Shown one piece after another: positions 34,784-44,160 of a stretch of 51,824 nucleotides of DNA; the stretch's first letter is position 1; the number at the start of each line of letters is the position of its first letter. The notes under the pieces are model-generated. The model was not told where the DNA came from. It did no database searches and worked only from the letters and a program-made list of their open reading frames with translations. Both the position numbers and the translations under genes were made by a program. The DNA is from Streptomyces xantholiticus (GTDB lineage: Bacteria; Actinomycetota; Actinomycetes; Streptomycetales; Streptomycetaceae), in assembly GCF_014651015.1 (NCBI RefSeq), contig NZ_BMWB01000038.1, forward strand, positions 1 to 51,824. Direction: 5' to 3'.

Positions 34784-35281
34784 ATGGCACATGCACATGA
34801 AGCGGCGCCCAGCGGCCCGGATTCCGCACCGCTTCCGGCGGATTCCCAGCCGACCGGTAACCGACCGGATGCGCACGGTCCGCGGCTTTCGTCAGTCGTG
34901 GTGTTCGTCCACGACCACGACGCATCGGCGGACTTCTACCGGGAGCTGCTGAACATGGAAGTCACCGTTCGCACCGCCACTGCCGCGCTGCTCGTGGGCC
35001 TGGGCGGTTTCCAGGTGTACCTGCGCACAGTGGGCCCCGGCGCCGCCCATCCGGTGGGGCACGTCGGGGCGCAGTACGTCATCTGGACGGCGGACAGCCT
35101 CGAGGACTTCGAGCGGTGCGAGCGCGTGCTCAGAGCCCGGTCCGACCGTGTCGACACCAGGGAAGGTGAGGGATTCACCCTCATCGAGGGCCGCGATCCC
35201 AGCGGCCTGCCGGTGCTGGTGGCCTATCCGGGGCCGGACGAGGTGGAGCGGCTCGAGATCATTTCTCGTTACTACGTATGA
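34784..35281 (+). CDS. VOC-family (glyoxalase/dioxygenase-like) protein
   Basis: A 165-residue protein. The first 35 residues are polar and disordered; residues 36-160 form one VOC module with VVVFVHDHDASADFYRELLN, VGLGGFQVYLR, HVGAQYVIWTADSLEDFERC and the C-terminal IEGRDPSGLPVLVAYPGP. Metal ligands are only partly evident (H near the start, E at IEGRDP). The substrate is unknown. GGAAGG precedes the ATG. Confidence 0.85.
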   Translation: MAHAHEAAPSGPDSAPLPADSQPTGNRPDAHGPRLSSVVVFVHDHDASADFYRELLNMEVTVRTATAALLVGLGGFQVYLRTVGPGAAHPVGHVGAQYVIWTADSLEDFERCERVLRARSDRVDTREGEGFTLIEGRDPSGLPVLVAYPGPDEVERLEIISRYYV

Positions 35282-35337
35282 ACCGCGGAAGGAAGCCCGA
35301 GTACCTAGCTCACGAGAGAGGGTGAGGAGGTCCTTCC

Positions 35338-35685
35338 ATGGCTCATAGCAGGACGGTACACGTGCGCCGCATCTACGAGGCTCCTACACAGGCTGACGGC
35401 GTGAGAGTACTGGTCGACCGGATCTGGCCCCGAGGGATGACCAAGGACAAAGCCCACCTCGACGAGTGGTGCAAACAAGTCGCCCCATCCACGGAGCTGC
35501 GCAAGTGGTACAACCACGACCCCGAGCGCTTCGCGGAATTCAGCCGCCGCTACCGAACCGAACTCAAAGATCCCGAACACGCAGACGCTCTGACGCACCT
35601 GCGCAACCTCGCCGAGGACCGCCCCCTGACCCTCCTCACCGCGACCAAGCATCCCGAGATCAGCGAAGCCGAAGTGCTCGCCTAG
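35338..35685 (+). CDS. DUF488 family protein
   Basis: A 115-residue protein with the family's hallmark motifs VRRIYEAPTQADGVRVLVDR, IWPRGMTKDKAHLDEWCKQV, LRKWYNHDPERFAEFSRRY and LLTATKHPEISEAEVL. The domain is a compact alpha/beta fold, possibly nucleic-acid related; function is unknown. GAGGAGG lies about 8 bases before the ATG. Confidence 0.92.
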   Translation: MAHSRTVHVRRIYEAPTQADGVRVLVDRIWPRGMTKDKAHLDEWCKQVAPSTELRKWYNHDPERFAEFSRRYRTELKDPEHADALTHLRNLAEDRPLTLLTATKHPEISEAEVLA

Positions 35686-35846
35686 ATGCTCCGGAGCTGA
35701 CAGCCGGAGTCAAACGGCACCGCGAGGCGCGCGCCGTCTCGCTGCGCCGGCGCATGGGCACCGCATCTCGGGCAGCACTCACACAAGAATCGGCCGATAA
35801 TGGCTATGAACGACTGCAGTGGCGTCGTCACATCTTGAGGCTGCCC

Positions 35847-36560
35847 ATGAATGATCATCTGCCGCAGATGAACGGTCCCCCACCCGTCGCAGGGCTGGTC
35901 GGGGAAAGCCTCGTACCCGCCACGGACGAGATCGAGTGGGCCGCCGTGTCTCCGCGGCAGATCACTCCCGAGGAGTGGCAGCGGTTCGAAGGCCACCTCA
36001 AGGAGATCTTTGAAGCGCTGGGCCTGGCCGCAGGGTCAGCAGCCACGGCAGACACACCCCGCCGCTTCCTGCGCGCCCTTTTCGACGCCACGAGCGGGTA
36101 CGAAGGCGACGAAAAGTTGGTCACCGCCTTCGAGACCGAATGCCATGGCGGCTCCGACTGCCGGATCAGCCAGATCGTCGAAGGACCGATCCCCTTCTTC
36201 GCTCTCTGTGAGCACCACGCTCTGCCCTTCTTCGGCAAGGCGTACATCGGGTACATCGCGCACGAGCACATCCTCGGGCTTTCCAAACTGACCAGGCTGG
36301 TACGACTGTTCGCCCGCCGCTTCTCGGTACAGGAGCGCATCGGCCGCCAGCTTGCCGAATCGTTGCAGCAGATCCTGCTGCCGCACGGCGTCGCGGTCCA
36401 TTTGGAGGCGGTGCATCTGTGCACGCAGATGCGCGGAGTACGGGAGATCGAGTCCAGCACCCGCACCACCCACTGGCGGGGCACGTACGACGAGGACCCA
36501 CAACTGCGTGGAGAGTTCTTCACGTTGTGCGGCCAACGCGGCCTGGCCGGATATGGCTGA
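35847..36560 (+). CDS. folE: GTP cyclohydrolase I
   Basis: A 237-residue enzyme that converts GTP to dihydroneopterin triphosphate. After a 60-residue variable N-terminus come DTPRRFLRALFDATSGY, the zinc site FALCEHHALPFFG (Cys and His ligands), HILGLSKLTRLVRLFARRFS, VQERIGRQLAESL and HLCTQMRGVRE (third zinc Cys). All key residues are present. ATG 35847 is the first start preceded by a purine-rich site (TTGAGG). Its last 8 bases overlap the next gene. This is not in a folate operon, so it may be a second, pathway-specific FolE. Confidence 0.93.
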   Translation: MNDHLPQMNGPPPVAGLVGESLVPATDEIEWAAVSPRQITPEEWQRFEGHLKEIFEALGLAAGSAATADTPRRFLRALFDATSGYEGDEKLVTAFETECHGGSDCRISQIVEGPIPFFALCEHHALPFFGKAYIGYIAHEHILGLSKLTRLVRLFARRFSVQERIGRQLAESLQQILLPHGVAVHLEAVHLCTQMRGVREIESSTRTTHWRGTYDEDPQLRGEFFTLCGQRGLAGYG

Positions 36561-37437
36561 AGACAGCACGGCACACCCCACCGGCGGAACACAGACAAGT
36601 TCCGTGGCGCCCATGGAACTGCTGTACGAGGAGGCAGGGCAACCGGGCTTCGGTCTGCCTTCGGCGCTCGCCACGGCCTACGGCGGCGACCTCGGCTTCA
36701 CGACGCCGTGCCTGTACGCGAACTTCGTCACCTCCATCGACGGAGTGGTCGCCCTCGGCCCCGAATACCCCTCATCCGGCTCCGCGATCAGCGGGCGTGA
36801 ACCCGCGGACCGCTTCGTCATGGGACTGCTACGCGCATGCGCCGACGCGGTACTCATCGGGGCCGGCACGCTCCGAGCCACCCCCCGCCACCTGTGGACC
36901 CCCGAGCACGTCTGTCCACAGGCCGCCCCCGACTTCACCAAGCTACGGCGCAGCCTGCGCCGCACCACCCAACCGCACCTGACTGTGGTCACCGCGAGCG
37001 GCGATGTGCCCACCGACCACCCAGCGCTGCAATCGGGCGCGCTCGTAGCCACCACCGCGGACGGCGCCCGCCGCTTGGAGGGACGCCTGCCTCCAACGTG
37101 CGCGATGCTCACCGTCGTCGAAGGATCCACCCTCCGTATGGCCGACGTCCTCGCGGCACTCCAAGCCCAGGGAGACACCGCGGTGCTCACCGAAGGCGGG
37201 CCGCACCTCATCGGCAGCCTGCTCCAGGAGGGCCTGCTGGATGAACTGTTCCTCACGACATCCCCCGTGCTCGCCGGGCGTGCCGACACCCCCCGCCCCG
37301 GGCTGATCTCCGGACTCGAACTGCTGCCGAACCAACCGGCATGGACGGACCTGATCAGCGCCCGGCGACGGAACTCACATCTGTTCCTCCGCTACCGACT
37401 TCGGACGCCACGCGGCCGTCCCTCACCGGCCAATTGA
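36553..37437 (+). CDS. RibD C-terminal / dihydrofolate-reductase-like enzyme
   Basis: A 294-residue protein starting within folE (ATG 36553, 8-base overlap). It has YANFVTSIDGVVALG, SGREPADRFVMGLLRACADA, VLIGAGTLRATPRHLW, VLTEGGPHLIGSLLQEGLLD and ELFLTTSPVLAGR, the NADPH-binding and substrate motifs of the RibD_C family (pyrimidine/pterin reductases). The deaminase domain of RibD is absent. Coupling to folE suggests it reduces a pterin made from the FolE product; tetrahydropterin or a modified pterin cofactor is possible. That assignment is inference. Confidence 0.88.
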   Translation: MAEDSTAHPTGGTQTSSVAPMELLYEEAGQPGFGLPSALATAYGGDLGFTTPCLYANFVTSIDGVVALGPEYPSSGSAISGREPADRFVMGLLRACADAVLIGAGTLRATPRHLWTPEHVCPQAAPDFTKLRRSLRRTTQPHLTVVTASGDVPTDHPALQSGALVATTADGARRLEGRLPPTCAMLTVVEGSTLRMADVLAALQAQGDTAVLTEGGPHLIGSLLQEGLLDELFLTTSPVLAGRADTPRPGLISGLELLPNQPAWTDLISARRRNSHLFLRYRLRTPRGRPSPAN

Positions 37438-38220
37438 CGCATGCCGAATCAGCAGGTGGCGCCGTCGAGACGACCGCTGGCCCTCACGTGATCAACCATC
37501 GCCGTCGGCCCATCATGGCCACGAAAGTCGGCCAGGAACCCAGCGTCGGAGCACCGCGGCGTCCGAACTGCTCGGCGCACCACGAGAAGGGCATCATGCT
37601 GCTTGGGCAGGTACGACATCCCACCATCAACGTCCAACCCGGCCATGTCGTCGGCACAGGGACCGGCGGCCTCCAGGGCCGGCGGTGCGGCGAGCCAGCC
37701 GAAGCCTCAGAGGACGACGATGGAACGCGCGGTGGGCTGCAGCAGGCGCAGTTCCCGTTCCAGCCACGGTCGGCACGTGGTGACTGGGAGTACTGGTGGC
37801 GGCCCGTACCGGGGTTAGGGCCTTCCGACGCCGCCTTGGCCATCATCGGACTGGCGCCGGCGGCAACCGCACCGGTCGAATGACCGTACGCTCCGCTCGC
37901 GCAAGACTGGGCGAAATCTGCCTCCGCACGGCAAACGACCCCACCCGCACCGGGAGAGATGCCGCGCGCATCCGGCACGTCAAAGGACATCCACCCGCAC
38001 GACGTCCGCCCGCAGATCACATACTTCCCTTTCACGCTCGGCCCGCACCATCGCCGACCAGCAGGTGGCATTCCGGACGACCTGCAGAAAGCAAACACGG
38101 TGTGCGCCCAGCCACGCCCCCACTGGAACGCCGGCGGCCTGCGCTAGCCGCGATCCGCAGGCGCGCAGCCGGGTTCCGGCTGGCGCGCACGGTTCTCACG
38201 CCTGCGAGTAGAGTGCCGAT
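37438..38220. other. Long region without intact gene
   Basis: Apart from the uracil-DNA-glycosylase-like remnant near 37775-37965, no frame is convincing. A minus-strand frame at 37449-37646 ends at DHVRASGRLDGATC but has no start signal or family. The last 100 bases hold the probable promoter of the next gene. Confidence 0.4.
37775..37965 (+). pseudogene. Type-5 uracil-DNA glycosylase, worn remnant
   Basis: The frame reads GDWEYWWRPVPGLGPSDAAL and AIIGLAPA, then one frame over GGNRTGRMT. Together these are the N-terminal PVPGFG and motif A (GLAPAxxGxNRTGR) of UDGb-type glycosylases, which remove uracil from DNA. The residues after motif A do not continue the family; a later ANDPT...RD segment is a weak echo. 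It is a decayed copy. Confidence 0.5.
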
Positions 38221-38514
38221 ATGTCCGACAACTCTGCAGATTATGGGGTCCAGCCGCTGGGTGACCACGAATACCTGCTCCGGGTCCCAGGCGACGCGAG
38301 GGAGGCTGAGTTCCGGTTCCGGGTCAGCCCCAACGTCTTGAAGGACTTGGGCGTCGACAGCACCGCCGAGCAATTTGTCGTCCGAGAGACGGCCGCGTTC
38401 CTGCTCGAGCATCAGCCGGTCATGGACCTTCCTCCGATGATCGATCTGGAGGATGTCGCTGCGGCCTATGACGGCTACCTCAATGAACTGCGGGAACGCC
38501 TGGCACCTTCCTGA
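38221..38514 (+). CDS. Small acidic hypothetical protein
   Basis: A 97-residue soluble protein (DHEYLLRVPGDAREAEFRFR, VSPNVLKDLGVDSTAEQFVV, PPMIDLEDVAAAYDGYLNEL). It is acidic, with a beta-rich start and helical end, no cysteines. TAGAGT lies 9 bases before the ATG and no ribosome-binding site is present, suggesting a leaderless transcript. A hairpin follows about 100 bases downstream. Family unknown; good codon bias supports it. Confidence 0.65.
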   Translation: MSDNSADYGVQPLGDHEYLLRVPGDAREAEFRFRVSPNVLKDLGVDSTAEQFVVRETAAFLLEHQPVMDLPPMIDLEDVAAAYDGYLNELRERLAPS

Positions 38515-38618
38515 GCGGCACGGGCGCATAGGGAGACTGCACCTCGCTCGCAACCGGCTGCGCACCCTGCCGCGCTGTGCCCCGCGGGCTCAAGGCTCGG
38601 CACCCATCGATACTCCGC

Positions 38619-38641
38619 CCCCTGCCGGACCGCGGCAGGGG
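38619..38641 (+). terminator. Hairpin terminator
   Basis: CCCCTGCC (38619-38626) pairs with GGCAGGGG (38634-38641) around a 7-base loop and is followed by TTCATTTC. It lies between the small acidic protein and the oxidoreductase gene. Confidence 0.6.
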
Positions 38642-38914
38642 TTCATTTCAAGCCGCTTCGGCCACTGCTGCCAGCACCACGCTCCGTCACCACCGAATGT
38701 GAAACAGAGCCGAACGATTTGCAGTCCCCTCGTTTCCAGCATCCGGGTGACAGCGGCCGTTCTCTGCGCACAGCCATCGGGCGTCGGGATAGGGATGCCT
38801 TTGCGCACTTCGGCGTCCTGCCTGACCCGGCACTCCGCTCGGGGCCAACCCTGCCCACTGGCAGAGCGCGGACGCGACGGCGTCCTACGCCTCTCAGACC
38901 GGAAGGCAGCACCA

Positions 38915-39553
38915 GTGAGAATCAATCTTGTGGGCCCCGGCAAAATGGGCCGTGCCATCGCCACCCGTGCCCTTACTGGCGGCCATGGAGTAAGCGTGAC
39001 CCATCCCAGAGACGATCGTGCTCAGGCACTGGCCGAAGAGCTCAAGCAGCGGTTCCCGGACGCCGAGAGCCACTGGGCCGCTTCGCCGGGACCAGCCGAT
39101 GTCACCGTCCTCGCACTGCCGTACGACGCGGCGCTGCAGGTCGCGAGATCCGCCGGAGCCGCTTTGGCCGGGCAGGTCCTGGTAGACATCTGTAACCCCA
39201 TCAACTTCTCGACCATGGATGGGCGGGTGACACCCCTCGACAGTTCAGCGGCCGAGGAGATCCAGCAGGTCGTCGGCACCGACGTGAAGGTCGTCAAAGC
39301 GTTCAACACCACCTTCGCCGGCCTGCTGACGACTGGCGAGGGCCATGACGTCCCGCTCGACGTCCTGATCGCCGGCGACGACTCCGCAGCAAAGGACAAG
39401 ATCGCCGAACTTGTCCGCTCTGGCGCGATGCGCCCGTTGGACGTGGGCCCCCTGCGCAGAGCCCGGGAGCTGGAGGCGATGGGATTCCTGCACATCGCCA
39501 TCCAGGAGCCTCTCCAGCTGAACTGGCACAGCTCAATCAAAATCCTTCCCTGA
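38915..39553 (+). CDS. F420/NADP-type oxidoreductase (pfam03807 family)
   Basis: A 212-residue Rossmann-fold protein starting at GTG with GGAAGG 8 bases upstream. INLVGPGKMGRAIATRAL is the dinucleotide motif, VTVLALPYDAALQV and VLVDICNPINFS match the NADPH-dependent F420 reductase family, and KVVKAFNTTFAGLL and MRPLDVGPLRRARELEAMGF close the fold. The usual family role is hydride transfer between NADPH and a deazaflavin or flavin; the true acceptor is unknown. The gene stands alone. Confidence 0.88.
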   Translation: MRINLVGPGKMGRAIATRALTGGHGVSVTHPRDDRAQALAEELKQRFPDAESHWAASPGPADVTVLALPYDAALQVARSAGAALAGQVLVDICNPINFSTMDGRVTPLDSSAAEEIQQVVGTDVKVVKAFNTTFAGLLTTGEGHDVPLDVLIAGDDSAAKDKIAELVRSGAMRPLDVGPLRRARELEAMGFLHIAIQEPLQLNWHSSIKILP

Positions 39554-39676
39554 CCGGAAGCCGCGGGGACTGTGCGAACCGAGAGCAGCGCGTCGAGGGC
39601 TTCCCTGACCCTTAACTATTCGCCTCATCCGTGCCTGCCTGCCGTCGCGGGACGGCCGCCGCCCCCGGGGAGAGTT

Positions 39677-39969
39677 TCAACTGCCCCGCAGCGTAGCGAC
39701 AGGGTGATCCCTCGCCTCTTTGCGGTAGACGTCGACGAAAGCGATCGTGCATCCTTGCCTGACCGCCAGCCAAGGAGCGGCAACGCCCCGGCCGGCGAGT
39801 TCCCACAGGGCCAGCAGGGCGAGTCCGGTCTTGAGATCCTGCGAGATCTTCACGTGCGCCGTGACTTGCGGTTGAACCGCCCGCCACTCGCCGAGACGGT
39901 CACCTGCTCGAAGCCGACCTCGTCTGCACCACCGCGCTCGTCCGGACCAAGCGTTCCCTGGTCAGTCAT
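39677..39969 (-). pseudogene. Small hypothetical gene with one frameshift
   Basis: From ATG 39969 the frame reads MTDQGTLGPDERGGADEVGF and SASGGRFNRKS; one frame over it continues AHVKISQDLKTGLALLALWE, LAGRGVAAPWLAVRQGCTIA and FVDVYRKEARDHPVATLRGS then TGA. The total, 293 bases, is one base off a whole number of codons. Both halves have strong protein-like composition. About 97 residues would result. The family is not recognised; an alpha-helical core with one cysteine is visible. Confidence 0.5.
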
Positions 39970-40103
39970 ACACCCACCCTGCGCCTACCTGAAGTAGCCG
40001 CAGCATTACCTAACACTTTAGGGATCTATATCCGCTGTCGAGCGTCACCCCGCCCCGCCACCTAAGCTGAAACTGAGGTGCGCGTCGGGCCGGGGAGGCT
40101 GCG

Positions 40104-41930
40104 ATGGAGGAAACACGACAGGTCTCCGGGGCCACGCGCTATCTGCCGATCGCTGAGCACGGCCTGATCGGCGACCTGCGCAGCGTGGCTCTGGTGGGGA
40201 CCGACGGCACGATCGACTGGTACTGCTGCCCTTCCTTCGACGCCCCGAGCGTCTTCGCCGCGATCCTGGACGCGGACAAGGGCGGCCGCTTCGAGCTGGC
40301 CGCGAGTATTCCGGCGCGCACCAAGCAGTTCTACTTCCCCGACACCAACGTCCTGATCACCCGGTTCTTCACCGAGGACGGTGTCGGCGAAGTGCAGGAC
40401 TTCATGCCGGTCGACGGCAATGCGGTAGAGACCGAACGCCACCGGTTGATCCGGCGGGTGCTGTGCGTGCGCGGCTCCATCCCCTTCCGTACCCGCGTGG
40501 CGCCGCGCTTCGACTACGGCGCCGAGCCGCACACCGTGCGCATGGCCGACCAAGTCGCGCTGTTCGAGTCAGCCAAGCTGTCGCTCGGGCTGACCTCGAC
40601 CGTCCCGCTGGAAATCGACGGCCAAGACGCGCGCGCCGACTTCAAGCTGACCGAGGGCGAGTCGGTGGTACTCGCCCTGGACCAGGTGGGCGGCAAGGTG
40701 GCGCTCCGCGGGTGCGCGCGGACGGAGGCCGAGGAGCAGTTCACCACCACGGTGCTCTACTGGCGGAAGTGGCTGTCCTCGTCCAAATACCGTGGCCGCT
40801 GGCGCGAGAGGGTGCACCGCTCGGCCCTCACCCTGAAGCTGCTCACCTACGAGCCGACCGGCGCGATCGTGGCTGCCCCGACGACGAGTCTGCCCGAAGA
40901 GCTCGGCGGCGAACGCAACTGGGACTACCGGTACGTGTGGGTACGCGACGCAGCCTTCTGCGTGTACGCGCTGCTGCGGCTGGGCTTCACCGGCGAGGCC
41001 GAAGCGTTCATGAACTTCGTGTCCCGGCACATCACCCCGGGCGGCGCCAAGCCGTCGGGCCCACTGCAGATCATGTACCGCATCGACGGCCGCACCGACC
41101 TGCCCGAGCGTGAACTCGCCCACCTGGAAGGGCATCGGGGCTCCGCGCCGGTACGGATCGGCAACGGCGCGGCCGAGCAGCTCCAACTCGACATCTACGG
41201 CGCGCTGATCGACTCGGTCTACCTCTACGACAAGTGGGCCGAGCCGATCCCCAGCGACCAGTGGGACGACCTGTGCGCGCTCGTGGATTGGGTCTGCGAG
41301 CACTGGGACCAGCCCGACGAGGGCATCTGGGAGACCCGCGGCGGCCGCAAGAACTTCCTGTACTCGCGACTGATGTGCTGGGTGGCGATCGAGCGGGCGA
41401 TCCGCATGGCCAACCGGCGCGGTCTGCCCGCCGACCTGTCCCGCTGGCAGGCGAGCCGCGACACGATCTACCGACGGATCATGAAGCGCGGCTGGTCCGA
41501 GGCCAGGCAGGCCTTCGTGCAGCACGAGGACGGCGACGTCCTCGACGCCGCCGTCCTGATGATGCCGCTGACGAAGTTCATCGCCCCGACCGACCCCAAG
41601 TGGCTGTCCACCCTTGACGCGCTCACCCACGACCTGGTGTCCGACTCTCTGGTCTACCGCTACGACCCGCAGGCGAGCCCCGACGGACTACGCGGCGACG
41701 AGGGCACCTTCTCCATCTGCTCGTTCTGGTACGTCGAGGCGCTGACCCGAGCCGGACGCCTCGACGAGGCGTCCCTGGCCTTCGAGAAAATGCTCACCTA
41801 CGCCAACCACCTCGGCCTGTACGCCGAGGAGATCAGCAACACCGGCGAGCAACAGGGCAACTTCCCCCAGTCATTCACTCACTTCGCCCTGATCAGCGCC
41901 GCGTTCAACCTGGACCGCGCGCTCGGCTGA
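40104..41930 (+). CDS. GH15 family glucoamylase/trehalase-type enzyme (copy 2)
   Basis: A 608-residue cytosolic enzyme. IAEHGLIGDLRSVALVGTDG and TIDWYCCPSFDAPSVFAAIL open the beta domain; LPEELGGERNWDYRYVWVRD, WDQPDEGIWETRGGRKNFLY and YAEEISNTGEQQGNFPQSFT mark the catalytic barrel. It shares all catalytic motifs with the copy at 32358 but differs widely elsewhere, so they are old paralogues. The ATG follows GGGGAGG closely (about 6 bases). AT-rich DNA at 40010-40035 (TAACACTTTAGGGATCTATAT) may be its promoter. Trehalase or alpha-glucan hydrolase activity is expected; the exact substrate is open. Confidence 0.92.
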   Translation: MEETRQVSGATRYLPIAEHGLIGDLRSVALVGTDGTIDWYCCPSFDAPSVFAAILDADKGGRFELAASIPARTKQFYFPDTNVLITRFFTEDGVGEVQDFMPVDGNAVETERHRLIRRVLCVRGSIPFRTRVAPRFDYGAEPHTVRMADQVALFESAKLSLGLTSTVPLEIDGQDARADFKLTEGESVVLALDQVGGKVALRGCARTEAEEQFTTTVLYWRKWLSSSKYRGRWRERVHRSALTLKLLTYEPTGAIVAAPTTSLPEELGGERNWDYRYVWVRDAAFCVYALLRLGFTGEAEAFMNFVSRHITPGGAKPSGPLQIMYRIDGRTDLPERELAHLEGHRGSAPVRIGNGAAEQLQLDIYGALIDSVYLYDKWAEPIPSDQWDDLCALVDWVCEHWDQPDEGIWETRGGRKNFLYSRLMCWVAIERAIRMANRRGLPADLSRWQASRDTIYRRIMKRGWSEARQAFVQHEDGDVLDAAVLMMPLTKFIAPTDPKWLSTLDALTHDLVSDSLVYRYDPQASPDGLRGDEGTFSICSFWYVEALTRAGRLDEASLAFEKMLTYANHLGLYAEEISNTGEQQGNFPQSFTHFALISAAFNLDRALG

Positions 41931-42059
41931 GGAACCAGCATCCAGCCTCTGCCCGCCCTGCACCCCGATGCCGAGATGGCCTGACCGCCCACGAGAACGG
42001 ACGGACCGTGCTGGTGCGACCGGACACCGTGACCGGCAGCGGCCCGTCGCGGACCGAGC

Positions 42060-44105
42060 TCATCGCGGGAGCTTCGCGGTGCGCTCGGGGTGGGCCGCGG
42101 TGATGTACCGCATCGCGGTGTGCGAGGAATGCCGAACAGGCGCATCAGGTGAAGTGGGTCGTCGACCTCGAATGCCTCGTCGCGGATCCGGTCCTGCCGC
42201 AGGGTGGGCATCGTGAGTCCGGGGGCCGGAAGATGGCGGTGAACGTGGTGCCGATGGGCGAGTGCGTAGTGTCCACCGCGGTCCATCGGTTGATCAACAG
42301 ATGAGGGTTGGTCGTCACCGGCCAGCGGCGGTGACGTTCACGGAGCCACGCGGAGGCGCAGCGGTAGGTAAGTTCGTCCAGGTAGATGATGTGCCGTTTG
42401 CCGGGACGCCGGACGATGAGCCGTTCACGGGACAGGTCGAGGTCGGTGAGCAGCAGCCGACGGATGTCGGTGCCGTTGAGTGCATGGACGCAGACCAGCA
42501 CCATCACGAAGCGCTGGAAGTCGTTCTTTGCATGGTTGAGGACGCCGGCCAGCCGGTCCGAGGGCACAGAGGGCGGGGTTTTGTTGATCGCGGCGAAGAC
42601 GAGGTCACGGGTGGGATCGCGGAAGATCACGCCCTCTTGCCGAAGGGCCCGGAAGACATTCCGCAGGACGATGTGGATCGAGCGGGCTGGCGTCCCCTTG
42701 CGGGTGGCGATGGCCCTCTTGACGTCGTCGCGGGTGATCTCGCGCACGCTCTCGATGCCGTCCGCGAGCCACCCCTTGAGGATCGGGTCGAGGACATGCC
42801 AGTAGCGGACGATGCTCCGGTAGGTGCGGCCGGTGTGCTCCCACCTGCCCTCTCCGCGCACGACCTTGATCCAGACTGAGAGTTCCTGTGCGATCGTCTC
42901 GGGCAGTGCGGCGAGTTCGGCCTCCAATCGCTTCTGATGCGCGTCCCGGCGGAACTCGGCATCCGGGCTCAGCAGCCCTCGAGTTTCAAGGAACTGTGTG
43001 ACCCGCCGTCCGCTGAACTTCAGGGGACGGTTGTCGACGAGCGCCCGGATGTCGGTCTCCAGCAGCGGGGCATCGGCGCCGAGCCAGGACACCAAGACGG
43101 TCAACGTGTGTCGGGTCTTGGTGGCGGGGACCTTGGACCACATCTCCTGCTTCATCACGCTGTCGAGGTCGGCGAGCAGCCGCTTGGCCGAGTCCGTGAG
43201 AGTCGGCAGATCCTGCCGCGCCAGCTCGGCCACCGGGCGCCAGTCTCACCGGACCTCAAACAACCTCTCCTGCCCAGGGGCCGCCAATTGCTCGGAGACA
43301 GGACGGCGCAGGGTAGGCGGGGCCACCTCCGAGCCACGCAAGCTTGTGGGTGCCGGGACCGGCGAACCAAACCACAGCTGGGTTCCAAACCGGGCGATGT
43401 CCCCTTGGCCGTAGTTGGCCACGTGCCAGCGGCATCCGCGGCAGCGTCCATCAGCCAGCGGCAGGTCGACACGGTGGCAGCGGTCGCACACTCCCGTGGA
43501 TACCGGGCGGTTCCCTCTCTTCCGGAAGGCGAAGGCCGAGCAGGGCTCGCACGTGACCCTCGTCTTCGCAGTGAACCAGCAGCCGCACTGCTGGCAGGAC
43601 CTCGGTGTCATCGTCCGGGGCGGCCAGAGACGGCGCGTAGTCCGCGATGTCCGTGGCCGCTGAGGGCGGTGAGGTTCGCGGGGCTCTGGCAGAAGCCTGA
43701 GCATCTCCGCCCGCAGAAGGACCGCCCGGACGGACCGGCTGTAGTTGGGGATGTCGTCGAGGACCAGTTCATCGACGAGGTCGTCGCCGTCTGCGTCGCG
43801 CACGGCGAGCGCGAGGCGCAGCATCTCGTGCAGCTTGCGCTGCATGGGCTTGCTGATGCCGGTCTCAGTCGCGAACGCCGCGGTGTGCTCGACGACGTCG
43901 CTATAGCCGGCGAGCGGCCTTTGCAGAATGCGCCGGCAGACGTCGATGGACAGCATCCGGCGGACCGGGAAGAGCGGCAGCTGCCCGTGGACAGTGGGTG
44001 GGAGGACCGCGGGGTCGTCTCTGGTCGGGGCCGCGACCGCGCGCAGATGCGTCGCCCGAATGAGGAGACCGTGGCTGCGTGAAGATGTCGGCCCGTCCCT
44101 TCCCT
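42060..44105 (-). pseudogene. Large zinc-ribbon tyrosine recombinase, interrupted
   Basis: An open frame from about 44105 runs through THLRAVAAPTRDDPAVLPPT, IDVCRRILQRPLAGYSD and two zinc-ribbon-like clusters (CQQCGCWFTAKTRVTCEPC and CDRCHRVDLPLADGRCRGC), reaching an in-frame TGA at 43246-43248. The same frame continues DWRPVAELARQDLPTLTDSA, then the recombinase core (VHALNGTDIRRLLLTDLDL, RPGKRHIIYLDELTYRCASA). Frameshifts after TTFTAIFR near 42235 and again near 42125 separate PPGLTMPTLRQDRI, DPLHLMRLFGI and the catalytic-Tyr end MRYITAAHPERTAKLPR. Intact length would be about 680 residues. Confidence 0.7.
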
Positions 44106-44160
44106 CACCTCACCCGTACGGCCAGTTGGCCGATCAGACAGTTCGTCGGCTGGCTGCCGG

